Below, piece by piece: positions 25,039 through 37,805 of a stretch of 64,000 nt of DNA. This DNA is from Campylorhamphus procurvoides (lineage: Eukaryota; Chordata; Aves; Passeriformes; Dendrocolaptidae). Below the pieces are notes generated by a model, which saw only the letters and a list, made by a program, of their open reading frames with translations, was not told the DNA's origin and made no database searches. Numbering within the stretch: position 1 is the first letter of the stretch; the number at the start of each line of letters is the position of its first letter. The DNA is taken from positions 638,490 through 702,489 of the forward strand of contig WBMV01006288.1 of assembly GCA_013396655.1 (NCBI GenBank), in the 5' to 3' direction. A program made the translations under genes and the position numbers.

Positions 25039-25707
25039 TAAAGATGCCTAAATTCTATCCAAGTAAAGCTGAGCTGCATTTAAAAAAAAATGTGAACAGC
25101 AACCTTTCAAATTTATTCAGACTAATGAGCTAGTCTAAATTTTGAGAATACTAATTCACAGAAGTCGGTTCTGTGGTGGGAGAAACACAACAAGGTTGTC
25201 ACAGCCTGTGAACAAAGTGAATTGGTTATATGACTGACAGTAAAGATTTCTTTTAACATCAGTAAAAGGAGGCTGAAGTGACAGGTAAAAGGACAGATGC
25301 AGAATTCTGCAGCACTCTCAGAGTTTGTGTACTATCACTAAGGGACAAGTTGACTTGATACCAACTTAATAGGCTCAGCAGGGGCTGTGCAAAGGGATGG
25401 AGACTGTAAATGGGTGTAATAGGGCATCTATCCTGTATCAACCTAAGCATGAAAACTATCTAGCTGGTTTTGACTGAGGAAATTAATCACATTACCTTTA
25501 AACTCAAGCTTGTCTTTTAATCTAGGCCCTGCTCAGTTTACAATATTTCACAGAAAACTTGCAAATAATTTTAGTCACATTTACTCATCTCTAAAATGAA
25601 TTTAACATCATTACAAGGCAGCTTAGATTCAACATCATCTCTGAGAAAATGAAATACTGGAGCAGAACTATAAATGAAATCTTAAAACCAAAGAGGTGTA
25701 AGCAGGC

Positions 25708-25730
25708 ATACAGCATTTAACATGCTGTAT
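25708..25730. repeat. 9-bp inverted repeat
   Basis: ATACAGCAT at 25708-25716 and ATGCTGTAT at 25722-25730 are exact reverse complements separated by TTAAC. Confidence 0.85.
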
Positions 25731-26632
25731 AATCTTCTAGCAAGGATGCTTGCATAAGAAAAGGTGAAGCTTCCACACTTTTCTAGTGCATGACAGGTTC
25801 AGTCTAATGAGTTTCTAAGAAAGTGTTGGCTACTGCATTCAGCACTAGATGAATTAAGATGGGAGATGTCTTGCCATCAGAAATAATTCTACAGTGGGAA
25901 GAAATCCTGCTGTGCTGAAAGTTGACCTCTTGGACAAACACGTTGTAATAAAAAGTGCTATTTGCTACGAGTGCATTGAGAGTTTTAAATCATCAGACTA
26001 AAGTACCCCAGGCTCCGACAGTAAAATTTTCATTCAAAGAAGGGCTCAGCTTCACAACACAATAAATTATATATGACTAGGACATATAAAACATTTAAAG
26101 ATATACAGAAATTCACTGTATTTGTGTTCAGTAGACGAGTTCAGCTCTTGAAGTACTTTTTTATGTCAATCTTGCCTATTCAGATGAAGGAGGGGGGGAG
26201 TTTTATTTTTCAAAACAAGTAGAAGCAAAATGAACTGGCCATTTTCCACCAAGTGACTGAATTTAATTGCTATATGGGGGTTCACTGTGTATGGTGTGCA
26301 ACTGTATGTGGAGAGTAGGGATGCTATGCAACTATACGGGGAGATTTCATTGCCCATTGTAATAAAAAATTAAGGATGACCAGAAATCTTTAGGAAAATC
26401 TTGAAACAATAAAAAAAAAAAATCACAGCGGTTCACAGGGATGTTGTCGAGTGGGGTATGCAGAAGTAAACGATTCTGCAGCAGCTGTCACATGAACGTG
26501 ATGACCTCCTAGTGAGGCTGATTTTAAAGACACCTGCCAAAGGGAGTGAACAGCTGGACTCACTCAGCTGTCACATGACTACTGTCCCCACATAGATCAG
26601 AAAAAAAGCATATTTTGTGATGCTTCCCCTCC

Positions 26633-26720
26633 ACAAAAAAAACAACCAACCAAACAACAACAAAAAAACCCCACAAAACCAAAACAAAAACAAAAAAAAC
26701 CACAAAAAAACCAAAACGGT
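26633..26720 (+). repeat. A/C-rich low-complexity tract
   Basis: AACCAACC, CAACAACA and AAAACC units extend over nearly 90 bases. The antisense frame 26560-26811 is an artefact of this composition, giving long runs of F, V and L. Confidence 0.85.
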
Positions 26721-28764
26721 TATTTGATGCAGCAGCATTGGGGCAAATGTTTCTTCTCACCCCTCCAACAGCAGCAAGTACCAGACCCCTGCAACATGCT
26801 GGTGTGGGCAAAATTAAATGCTGTTGAGAAGCCTTGAATTTCCAGGAAAATTAGGAGAAAAGGGAGAGGATATAAAAAGATTCAAATCAGGGAAGAGTCA
26901 GAAATAATGTAAATGTGGGAGAGGAAAAACTGTTTGGGGCCCATTCTCTACACAGTGGCAAAACTTTCCTGGAGAAAAAGCAATAAGGTTTGGACAATAG
27001 ACTCTTTTAGAGCATAGATGAGCTCATGACTTGATTATAAATCAAGGGCGAGGTCCCTCTCTGCTGCAAGTTCATGCACGACCTGTCTGCACAAGGAAAG
27101 ACAGAAGAAACTTCTAACCATCTCACATCATATGAGCCAGAGGCAACCAGGACCAGAGCATGCTCTTCTGTGCAGGACACACTTAGCATGATGTTCCCAG
27201 CTGGAAATGTACCCAAACAGAAATGTTCAGATAGTCTCTGACCCTTTCTGATGGAAGAAGGGAAATAGAGTAAAATGGCTTTGGACTTACCCTGCAGATG
27301 TAGGGTTAATGTCCGAGATCCAAATTGTTAGTAATATATATATGGAAATATGCATGGAAAGCAGCATAAGACAGAAAATATACTCAGAGGGCAAGCTTTT
27401 TATTAACAAGCAATAACTTTTCCCCTCTGATTGTACCATGCCCCCCCACAATGATATGCAGCTCTAAATCACATAGAAACCTGTCTAATAGACACTAACA
27501 CATAATCATTGTCTAGCCATCTTAAGACTGGATTAACTTACCTTACAATAAATTACAAATGTAGTTTATACTTAGTCCTTCAAAGGGGGCCGTGAGTGTA
27601 AGTAAGGGTGTGTCTGCACCAGGTGCATAACTACAGCAGGAACAGATTTTTACCAATATGCCAGTCTGACTTTCCACTAAGGCAAACCCTCAGGTGCTCA
27701 CAAACCACCGATTTTCAGCTTCCTTAAGATCATCTGAAAATTCTGGTTTTATTTTTAGTTCACTGTATGTGTTATAAGTATATTCAGTGTATTTTCTAAG
27801 TGCCATCATTATGAGACCAATTATTCACTGCTGGTCCTGTTGGTTTTGAGATATAAGCTCAGGTAAATTTGTATCAATAGACCTTCATCACTTCACACTA
27901 GAAAGATTAGCCTCCATTTCCCAGAGGAACACTGATTTTTAGGAATAAAGCCTGCCTGGCTGCCTTCATGCACCCAAACAAGTCCTTGACTGCTGCTTCT
28001 TTTCTTCTTCACACTTTCTTATACATGTGGGACACTCATCTCTTTACTTTTCTTCTGAGGATGAGGAGCTTAAATCAAAACAGACAGACTCAAAATATAT
28101 TCAACAATTTTGAAAATAGCACTTTTTTTTTTTTGAGAAAGACATTTAACTGCAGTGTCTAAGTATGCAGACAGATTCATTCATGTGTGTATAACCTCTT
28201 GCCAAACCAGCATTCCAGGGCAGGTATTCAGTTAATCACAGTTTGCACAGGGACTTCAGCCAAACCCTCAGGTAGCTTTGTTATGTTTAAGTCTTTTATT
28301 TGCTATAATTCAGTATCCTCCACCTGTGTTCTCCGGAACCTACCAAAATCAAACTGGGAGGCATGATAAGCAAACCAGGTATTTACTCCCTCAGGTTTTT
28401 TCCTCTTCCATTCTCTCACGTGAGGTTTAATATTGTGCCCAATCTATATAAAACATAGAACATCATAAATGGAGGGGAAGATATAGCACTGCCAAGAGAC
28501 AGAGGTCAAAAATAAAACTTTATGATGCTATAAATTATTTTTTTCCTACATACTCCTTTCTTTTGGGGAAAAAAAAAAGTCTTCAGCTGTGGGATTTATG
28601 CACCCAAAACACCTAAGTTAGAATAAGTTGTAAAAAAATATTGATGATTAACACTATTTCAGTTAGAACTTCAATCTGTTTTCTGGACAATACAAAGAAT
28701 AGTATGTTCTGAAGGCAGAGCAGGATACAAAGCTCTTTACTGATTTTATACCTCATACCACAAT

Positions 28765-28786
28765 AAATTGTAAGGAAATTGTAAGG
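28765..28786 (+). repeat. 11-bp perfect tandem duplication
   Basis: AAATTGTAAGG occurs twice in immediate succession. Confidence 0.9.
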
Positions 28787-28842
28787 ATACAAAATTAATG
28801 AAAGATTTAGGAAAGCAATAAATTACTGTAGAAAGATTATTT

Positions 28843-28871
28843 CACACACACACATACTCATACACACACAG
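28843..28871 (+). repeat. Interrupted CA microsatellite
   Basis: CA units are broken by TACTCATA. Confidence 0.85.
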
Positions 28872-29880
28872 ACAAAGGGAAGAACTAAGCTTGAAATCCA
28901 GTCTGCTCACATTAAACCCAGATGTCTGGACTTTGTTCAAGCGGAGTGTGGAGCAGCTGCAGAGAGGAAATCCAATCTGAACCCATGGCCAAGCTGAATG
29001 TGGGGCCTTAGTGTAGCTCTAGTACAACTTCCTTCAAAACTGAGGGGTAGAGGTAGATTGTTCTTGCAGCCCCTGACTGACAACTGCCCTCAACTCGTCC
29101 GTCGTCGCTGGACCATCTCTCTGTAACGGCAGGCACTATGTGGGTTTTAACAATCTTATTCAGGATGCACTACTCTGAACTGAATTCTTTCCCCAAAATT
29201 AATTTTCCACAGATGCATTCAGAGTCAGACTTCATTAAAAAGAATGAAAAGTTGCTCCATAATAATTATCAGGAGGCAGATTGTTTATAAAATGTAATGA
29301 AGTATTTATCCAGTTTTTGTTTTGCTTCTGAATTTTGAAACAACACTAAAAACATGTCTTGCATTTCTTTTGAAAGGTTCAGTGTCTCCAGTATAACACA
29401 TTCCAGACTGACAGAAAAGGATAGGATATTTGTATACATAGATATAGGTGATATTGATATACAGCTGTAGACACACACACATATTGCATTGTTTACATAA
29501 TTTATTTCTCAGCTGAATCTTTTAAGGGTCCTGATACAATGCTATAACTCCCTTATTCAGAATTCTGTACACAATTTCCAACAAGTACTTAAACATGCTT
29601 TCATTTTATTCCTGGAAATCTTAAAAGCATTTAGAAAGCTGTTACTCTCACTTAGAAGAGTCCACAATATGAATATGAATACTGGATTAACTATTAAGGC
29701 TAATGTAACAAGTTAATAATACAGCAGGTTCACACTGCTGGTTGCTTTTAATAACACAGCAATATACTGAAATTCATGCTACCTGGCAGAAATTGTGTCC
29801 ATAGTCTCATACAATCATATTTAAAAGCTGCTTCTAGACTGCATTGACTCAACTCAAATTTTAAATAAAAAGAAGTTTTA

Positions 29881-29914
29881 TACTTAAGATCCTCCATCTG
29901 AGGATCTTAAAGTA
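29881..29914. repeat. 14-bp inverted repeat with short loop
   Basis: TACTTAAGATCCTC at 29881-29894 pairs with GAGGATCTTAAAGTA at 29900-29914 around the loop CATCT, with one bulged A. The inner 11 bp are perfect. No adjacent gene or transposon explains it. Confidence 0.9.
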
Positions 29915-30324
29915 CTTTAATTTCCCATAGTATTAACATAATACAATAGTTGTTTCATATTCTCTTTTATTTATATTTGACTTCTTCCTTTCCTTTTGTC
30001 TTCTCTTTCTCATATCCACTACCTATATACAATCATTCCTGCTTCTTTTATCTATACCTGTATAGATTAATTCCTTTTGATATGTACATACTGCATGCAC
30101 TTGTGTATCTAGAATGAGTTCCTGCCTTCAGATTTATATCAAATAAAGAAAAACAATTTATAGAATTAAAATAAAAACACACAAAACCCAGCAACACTCT
30201 TCTATATCTTAAATGTGTGTCTTTGTAGTTTAAAACATCAAACCTCATTATAGAACAATGGCTGAGATTGTTGGTAATGATGGCTTAGAAGGAAGATTTT
30301 AACTTGCCTGACACACCAAGTTCC

Positions 30325-30385
30325 TATTTTTATTTTTCCTTTTTTCTTTTGCTCTTTTTTCTTTTTTTTTTTTTTTCCTTTTTTG
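30325..30385 (+). repeat. T-rich tract
   Basis: Long T runs have single C and G interruptions. Ordinary sequence (GCCAGCCCAAGC) follows. Confidence 0.88.
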
Positions 30386-30977
30386 CCAGCCCAAGCTGCA
30401 ATTGTTGAGGAGTCAAATGGTGGGGAAATTCTGGGATGTGATTAGGGAGCAGAACTGACCATGGCACCAGTCCCATTCCCATTCCTCCACTGAGGAGTCT
30501 GATCATTCAGGATGCTGTCAGCTGGAGCTGGGGATTTTACTTAGAGAAGGGCCTCCATATAAGCAGGCACCTACCCCTGGTCAGAGAAGTTAGACCCAAT
30601 ACTGAAGGGACACTTAAGTGACCAGAAGTCAAATTCAGCTCGAAGGCAAAAATGGCCATCGTCAGTGTAGAACTCCTAGGCAGTTTGGCTCAAAAAATCA
30701 ACTGTTATTGTCAGTTGGTTATTTTATGAGAATTCTCCTGTTTTCCATGTAGGAAGCTGAAAAATGAACTTACAGATAGGCTTAATTGCAGATTCTACTT
30801 TTACATCAAAATCTGCATTGAGATAGCCTTGATACCTATATACACAGCATGATCCTTTAAAAAAATATAGTTCCTCAGTCAAATATATCTCTTATGGCAT
30901 TATCTTCTGCTGTCTGATCAAGAATGGTCAGTTTTCTGTTGACTCTCCTCAAAAGTTTTGAATGCTTTTTTTTTAAT

Positions 30978-31001
30978 TATTATTTCTTGTAAGAAATAAT
31001 A
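30978..31001. repeat. 11-bp inverted repeat
   Basis: TATTATTTCTT at 30978-30988 and AAGAAATAATA at 30991-31001 are exact reverse complements separated by GT. A second palindrome follows 10 bases later. Confidence 0.88.
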
Positions 31002-31011
31002 TCTAACAAAT

Positions 31012-31031
31012 AATAGCTAACGTTAGCTATT
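31012..31031. repeat. 20-bp perfect palindrome
   Basis: AATAGCTAACGTTAGCTATT reads the same on both strands, with no spacer. Allowing a 3-base insertion in the left arm, the symmetry extends outward to CAAAT and TTTG. Confidence 0.92.
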
Positions 31032-31188
31032 TGCTTTTGGGGTCATAGAAAGTGTCAAACACTGTTACAGAAGCAGTCACAGGTCTTGTATTAATTGGTA
31101 TGTAACATTTAGCTCTTCATTAAAGAAAAAAGAAAACAACTAACCCTAACTAAAAAATATAAACAAACACACACACCCTTCCCCCCCC

Positions 31189-31248
31189 NNNNNNNNNNNN
31201 NNNNNNNNNNNNNNNNNNNNNNNNNNNNNNNNNNNNNNNNNNNNNNNN
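31189..31248. other. Assembly gap of 60 N
   Basis: Sixty undetermined bases follow an A/C-rich stretch ending in eight C residues (31181-31188). The break is probably caused by the C-rich low-complexity sequence. The real length is unknown. Confidence 0.99.
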
Positions 31249-31780
31249 AAAAATAGTAAAAAGAGCCTAGAAAGTACCTATGGAATATGATACCATTCAT
31301 AATCTTTTGCAAGAAGAATTTTAAAATTTATCTTGAAATTAAAATGCATTTTACACTTTTTGAGCAAGGGGCAGCAGCAAGGAGACCTCAGATGACAATA
31401 TGTGTATTTAAACAAAGTATAAGGTTTTGTTGTGGGGTAAATCCGAAACCAAGAGAGACCTATTTTTCTCATTCTGGTTTTCATATTAAAAATAATGTTC
31501 CAAGAACAACTATTCTCATGAGGTTTTGGCTCAAGATGGCAGGAATCTTAGGAGAAAACAGATGATCTCACAAGACCTTCGACATCCAAAGCACAAAAAA
31601 ATCTCACAAGTCAGTTTATGCCACATGATACTACTTAGGGCCAAAAATCTGCTGTGAACAATCTAAAGAGATATTGGGCTATTGAATCAAAAATAAAAAT
31701 TCCTGACCTCTTTTACTCTCAAGCTTAAAGTCTAAACACAAATCTGACCACACGATGAGTATAGTCTCCTCAGAGTACCT

Positions 31781-31832
31781 CTCACATCTGTCATTGATGA
31801 CCAAATCTCACATCTATTGTTGATAACCTAAT
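31781..31832 (+). repeat. Imperfect 26-bp tandem duplication
   Basis: Two adjacent 26-base units start with CTCACATCT and end in ACC(A/T)AAT. They differ at five positions. Confidence 0.8.
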
Positions 31833-34098
31833 GACTGAAAAACAAGCATTCAAAGAATATGGCATAAGGAAAATCCTACTACAAAAGACTAGTATATTTT
31901 CATATCCCAGCATCAAGTTACAAATGATGCCACAAAGTACCCAGACCTTTATTGTGACAAGATGTGTGGGGAAGAAAGAGGGAAGAAGACAGATTCACAG
32001 TAGATATATAGTGTGGTGGAACTGCTTCTGGACAGCAATTTTATCCGGCTTAGAATACTACTGCCTTCAGTTTTGTGGTCAGGAAAATCTGATAGAGTTC
32101 ACAAATACCATTTAATTTACACACACACAACATCATGCACACAGTTACATATGGATCCAGTTTGAACTGTGTGAATATTTAAGTGTCTGCTTTCAAAAAT
32201 AAGGTACTTGACATGTAGTTAAGTAGGTCTGAGAATTATATAATGGCATAAAAGGCCTTCAGCACTATGTTTTCTGGACCAGAACTTTGATAGGTGCAGG
32301 CTGGTAAATACACATTTATTTCAGTATCTATTTTATACCAGCTTTGAGCCTGATCTTATGTATTTTTTGTACACAATCATATTCCCTGATTTTCTAAAAA
32401 TAACAGCCCATGATTGAGAGATGCTGTCAGTTTTGGAACAGGATTTTCTGTAACATTTTGAAATTTTACTAAAGTGAGAAAATAGAACATGGAGTACTTT
32501 TTGCCAGATTTTAAAGCTATGAGTAGAGAGAGGATCATAGAAGAAAATAGTACATAAACTCATGAGTGCAAGACAGATATTTATGATATGATTCACTTTA
32601 GCCTTGTAGAATGAAAGTGGAAGTAATAAAATGTGTGCAGAGGAGTGTGCAAACTGTTGCATCCTCTGAATTCATTGAAGATGATGTGGAAAAGTTGTTT
32701 GGATGCTTTATTATGTGTGGATATCCTATAAAAAATGCTAGTCTGGAAGTAAAAGCGGACAGAGATAAAGATGAGCATGATGGGGTTGACAGTCCAATTA
32801 AACTTGAAAACCTTGTTTTATGTTACACATTAAAAGTCATGTTCGAACCAATAAACAGAATGAATAAACATAGTATCATTGTATGTGTATTATACATTCA
32901 TAAAAGTAGAACACAAGACTTGACTGTAGTATTTCAGTAGTGTTAAGAGATATAACTGTATTGCAGGAGAGACTTGGGATAAGATAACTTTTAGTTTCAC
33001 ATGTGCCCTTAAATAAGTCAGTGGAGTCTCTAATTCTGTCAACTCAGCTTTATTAGGAGCACTTCATTCTCTTTAATATATTACAAAGAAAAAGAGATTA
33101 GGATGAAGAAAGGTCAATAACAAACAAATAGATCTCTGCAGTACTTGAAGGAAAAATTCATTTGAGCCCCTGGGTACCACTGCATTTCAGCTCTGGGTTG
33201 GCCAGTCCCCGTTTCTTGTGACCTTTGGAGAGCTCATTCACTGTCTCTCAGGAGTTGCTTGGTCCATGCTTCTCTCCTGTACTACCCAGGTCATTGGCAC
33301 TGTTCCTTCAGAAGGAGTCAAAAGCGTAGTCTGAGAAGCACTTGGGTTGAGGTCCTTATATGGCTGAATTAGTGAGGGAAGCACTCAACAGAACACAGAC
33401 AAAATTACATGCAAAGTTATACCCTTTTGAATTTTTTCAGGCAAGTTGAAGCCAACATGTGAGATATGTAACTGGAAAAACTCATGACTTATCAGATTAA
33501 TCAATGAAGCAAATGATACTTCCATGTTATTTACCTGAAGGAACAGATGCCTCTAATTCTGACTATAATTACAATCTCTTCTTGCTCCAGTGAATTTAAA
33601 ATCATAGAATTTTCAGCCAACCTAAGGTGAGACACAAGAAGAGACAATTTAGATTGTTTTCTAGCTGCAGATGTCTTGTGTGCAGCAAGATAGGAGCAGC
33701 ATCTTCATTCTCCCTCTATTCGCTCTTCATTACCCTGAGATGCTAAACACCACAAGTTTCGGAAGGGAGGTAGAATGCGATATGTAATGAGATGCCTCTG
33801 TGTTATTATTATGGTCTTTTTGACGCATCTCATTTAGGTGGGAGATGCACTAAACTAGGGTACTAGAAAGGCTGTGTAAATGAGCTGTTTTGCACATACA
33901 GTCAATGTATTAATGCAGTCAATTTTCATACCTACTCCTCACCTGATATTGTCAGAAAACATTTTCTCCCCAGTTAAAAATATTAGCAAACCAACTTTTC
34001 CCACTGTTTACAGTTTTCTAGTGAAATTCTTCCATCAATATCAAAACTACACTTAGTCTTTTATCAGAAATAGGAAAATTTAAACAAAAAGCAATCTT

Positions 34099-34120
34099 AA
34101 AAATAAATAAATAAATAAAT
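34099..34120 (+). repeat. AAAT tetranucleotide microsatellite
   Basis: About five AAAT units precede TTATCATTC. Confidence 0.9.
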
Positions 34121-37100
34121 TTATCATTCAACATAAATCCATTATCTGAGAAAAAAAACAAAACTGCTTTAGAGTCTCTTAACTGACTGCATTCTTCAGC
34201 CATTATATGACTATTATTATTAATGCTTTTGTTATTTATAGCCCTGGTCGTTTCAAATAAGCAAACACTTCCTAAAGCAACATTATAGAACAGTATTTCA
34301 TTAAATTAAAATCACTACAATCTCTTAAAAGATATCCTATGTTGGGAAAATATGAGAGAAATGGAACACCAGGAAGGCTCACCCTGAATTTTAAAGCCCA
34401 TCTGACTATTTATTCTATGACATGTAAGCGCATTGTGTTTTACGCAGTGTTTTTACCCTACACAGTGTTTTAAGAATATTGTGCTTTAGCTTCTTTCTTC
34501 CATTAAAAATTTCATACAATGTCATGCACATTAATTGAAGTGGATGTGAGTGAAATGTAACCCTTGGATTTTATTATGTGAATTTAATTCAGGAAAAGGA
34601 GAAGGGGGAAGGGGGAAAAAGGCAGCTCAACAAATTGACGTGGATTTATTTTCTTCATTTATATTAGGTTACCCAGAATGAAAAGGTGCCCAATGGATGT
34701 TAGATATAATAGCTAGAGAGTTTAATATGATTTCTGCTGCAAGAAAAACTAGACTAGATAAAAAAAAATCCATATCTTAATGATAGGTAAATAATCCTTT
34801 AGTATCTCAGATGTACATGCTACAGGCAGGAACTCTCTGTTCATGAAAACTCTTTTATTCCTGTATGCTATTACTGCAGAGATATTGCTATATTGGTAGA
34901 TGTATTCCTGCACTGATAAATAGACTGCATAAACAATATGCCCCCCCCATAAGCAAGATAATGCTAGTACATTCTAGCAATAATAGCTCCCCTGCAGGAG
35001 GCTAGATTTTTCCCTTTTTCTAAATGCTAACAAGAACCATTCTAAGGTTATCCAAGTAATGAAAAACAGGGGTAAAGTGTGGTGCATAGAAGTCTCTTTC
35101 CCTCAACTCTACTATCTCAGGTGATAATATTGCAGATTTCTTTATCCCCATGTATTCTGTTGGCATGTGTACCTTTGCGCATGAGTATAAGACATCTTCT
35201 TATTTATTAAATAAATGCCTGCGCTTCCCCAGTGTCAATAAAGTTTTAGCTGCCTGTGAGATCCCTGCATATATTGGATAGCTACTTCATTTCAAAGATT
35301 CTGATGAAGTCCATAATCCACAGGAACATAGCACAAGTCCCTGCATGAGGTACTGTAGGGTAAGCTGCTAAGAATCACTCACAGCTCTGCATGGAGCCAC
35401 ATAGTTCCCTTTGATAAGTTGCCCGACCTGAGAAAGCTGAAAATATGTCCATTATTGTGAAGACTGTTGAAAGAGTATTGGATTATTAGTCTGGCTAGTG
35501 ACAAGGTCTTGGAGATTGATTTAGGTAAGACATTGGTGATTGTACTTTTAAAAAAGGAGTGTCTTAATTTTCAGGTTATTAAAAGACACAGATTTTTGAA
35601 TGGGTAGGCTTTTAACATCAGAATTTACATCTGCTCCATAATAGTTGTCTGGTTTCCTGAGGATATAAACACAGACATGACATCCTGATGTAAAGAGCAC
35701 CCCATACTCATCTTCTTTCTCTACTCATGCACATACAAGTGCACCAAGATAGCATAGGGATACTTCCAATTCGTGAGAGGTGATGATGGGACAAAGTCAT
35801 CGCCATTGTTTTGATTCACCTTTCTTTGTTCTGGAGGAGATAGGGTAGAAAAGTGTAGCCCTGTATGCAACTCTCACACCAGTTTACATAGCTATGTGAA
35901 TGATTTTGGAGGCCTGGCCAGGGAGAGGACTATAATGCCAAGTACGTGGACTATGCACTTGGATTTGCATATCCAAGTTGTTGCCTGAAATATGTGGTTT
36001 TTGCTGTATTGTGAACCCCAGTGCACACTGTCTGCAGCTGGCAGCTGTCCCTATTGTAAGTAACATCAGTACTCAGTACTGCTTTGTGTTCACACCATGC
36101 TGGTGGCTGGTAGGTCTGGATGTTCCCTGGATTTTGAGGCATGCTTAAGACAGAGTGTAGCCATATCTAATCACACTCAAAGATTAGTAAAATTTCACGA
36201 TGTGGGAAAATTATTTTTTTCCTGCAGAGCAGAGTCTCACATTTCAAAATGAATCAAGCGGAAAGAGGAAGAGGAAGAAGTTGGTGCAGAAAACAGCCAC
36301 TGGGTATTGCTTTGGAAGTGTTTTGCTTTAGAAGTGCCCACATTGTTATCCATCTGCCCCTCCTCTCACAGAAACCACAGTAACAAACATAACAATGCAT
36401 TAGCTTAGAGGTTTTTAAGTAAATGAATCTTGTTTTCCTTAAGTGTGCTTCATTCTCTGCTTATAAAGGAAGAGAGGTTGAGAAGAAGAATGTAGGCAAA
36501 TGAGTCTTTTTAAGTACAATCATTCACAACGCAATGTAAATTCATTTTTATAAAATCTATCATATAAAGTCTATCCAAAAAGGCTTTACTGTATTAAATA
36601 ATGCATTTACAGAAGAATAAAAAAAATAATAAGATGGAGAGGAAATTCAGAAAACGAAACAAAGCTTTTTCATTTTTTTATTTTTAGGTTGCATATGGAA
36701 AATATACGTAGTCAGGTAGGCAGAGAAACAGGAGTCTGTTCCAAGTGACTCCAGGTAAGAGGAGGAGAAGGCTTTTTCACCCAGGAATGGCAAATGCAAC
36801 AGTATCAGATAGCACTACCAGAAAAGAGACCCAGAGGAAGACAAAGAGACAAGTGGAAAGACAGCGACAAGAATTCATTCGGACTTGATTAAATTCCACC
36901 CAATGGAAAGAAGTTTTCACCTCTGGGGTTAGAAAACAAGGAATTTGGATGGACATAATAAATAATGCAAAACTGGCTTTCACATAAACTTCCAATAAGT
37001 TTTCATGAGAAATCCAAAACTGAGGCTGAGATTGCCATAAAATATAATCAGATTCATAAAATTTTTCATTCAGACAAATTTAAGTTCCCTTCTGTCCATC

Positions 37101-37751
37101 TCATTACCCTGGAAAACAAGTTAAAAAGGGTTTGATATCCCTGCTTGTATGGTTCGACACCAATTAAGCTTTAGAGACATAATTGCCCTGTTCTCCCATC
37201 CATCAGATTCTGACAGTATTTCCCCTTTCGAAACATTAGCATTATGCAGAAAAAAAGATAATTTACCTCCAAAAGGATTTTAAAAATCCAAAACTAATTC
37301 TGATATTGAGTAAAAATTGAGCTGTTTTCAAGTTCCGCATGAAGTGAAATAATTACAAAGTAATAATTTCAGGACATCCACAATATGGTGTTTCCTTAAT
37401 TTTTAATGTTGATACATTTAATATCTGAATTTTAAAAAGTTGCTTGTTTGTTCGTTTGGTTTGTTTTGTTTTTTTTTTTTCCCAATGTGAAAAGTCCAAA
37501 TGTTTCATTCAAAAAATGTAGGAATGGTATGTTTTGGCATCATCAGAAGAGTTTCCTCTTTCCCCCCCCCCAAATGAAATTATTGCAAAAACTGCCCAAT
37601 TTCACAAAGCTTTTAATTTTTGACAGAATCTTAAATTTCAAAAGAACATGGTTATTTTGCATTTTCTTCAGCCTGGTATAAGTCAATGGTGTATTTCCAA
37701 ATGTTATTATTAACTCATAAAGCAAAACAAAAGAAAATCAGATCTGGCTGT

Positions 37752-37805
37752 TACTTTTGCTTCTTCCAATGATTTTCCTACTTTTGCTTCTTCTTGTGAT
37801 TTTCC
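37752..37805 (+). repeat. 27-bp tandem duplication
   Basis: Two adjacent 27-base units both begin TACTTTTGCTTCTTC and end GATTTTCC. They differ only in the middle (CAAT against TTGT region). In the minus-strand frame 37710-37919 this appears as two copies of the nine-residue unit GKS(Q/L)EEAKV, but there is no sign that this frame is a gene. Confidence 0.9.

Larger units (their letters stand above)
20393..31188. other. AT-rich intergenic DNA, nothing recognised
   Basis: This includes the longest open frame of the window (20858-21388 minus, 176 codons) and a purine-rich plus-strand frame at 22146-22505 (119 codons, Lys/Arg/Glu-rich in its second half). Neither resembles a known family. A GGAA microsatellite, two T-rich tracts, an A/C-rich tract and several hairpins lie here and are listed separately. 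The stretch 28920-29130 is locally richer in GC and CpG but shows no gene. Confidence 0.6.

Noticed and set aside
26560..26811. Minus-strand frame with a long F/V/L run
   Set aside because: It is again the complement of an A/C-rich low-complexity tract.
27299..27420. TGTAGGGTTAATG start and a complementary AATAAAAAGCTTGCC, suggesting an antisense LTR
   Set aside because: No partner terminus, target duplication or promoter element could be located, so the evidence is too thin.
31140..31150. CTAACCCTAAC resembling the vertebrate telomere repeat
   Set aside because: It has fewer than two units, which is expected by chance.
32611..32940. 109-codon plus-strand frame overlapping a 109-codon minus-strand frame
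   Set aside because: Open frames on both strands over the same DNA and no recognisable protein suggest chance.
33600..33640. AATCATAGAAT resembling the start of a reverse CR1 3' end
   Set aside because: Only about 11 bases match, and the following sequence does not continue as CR1.
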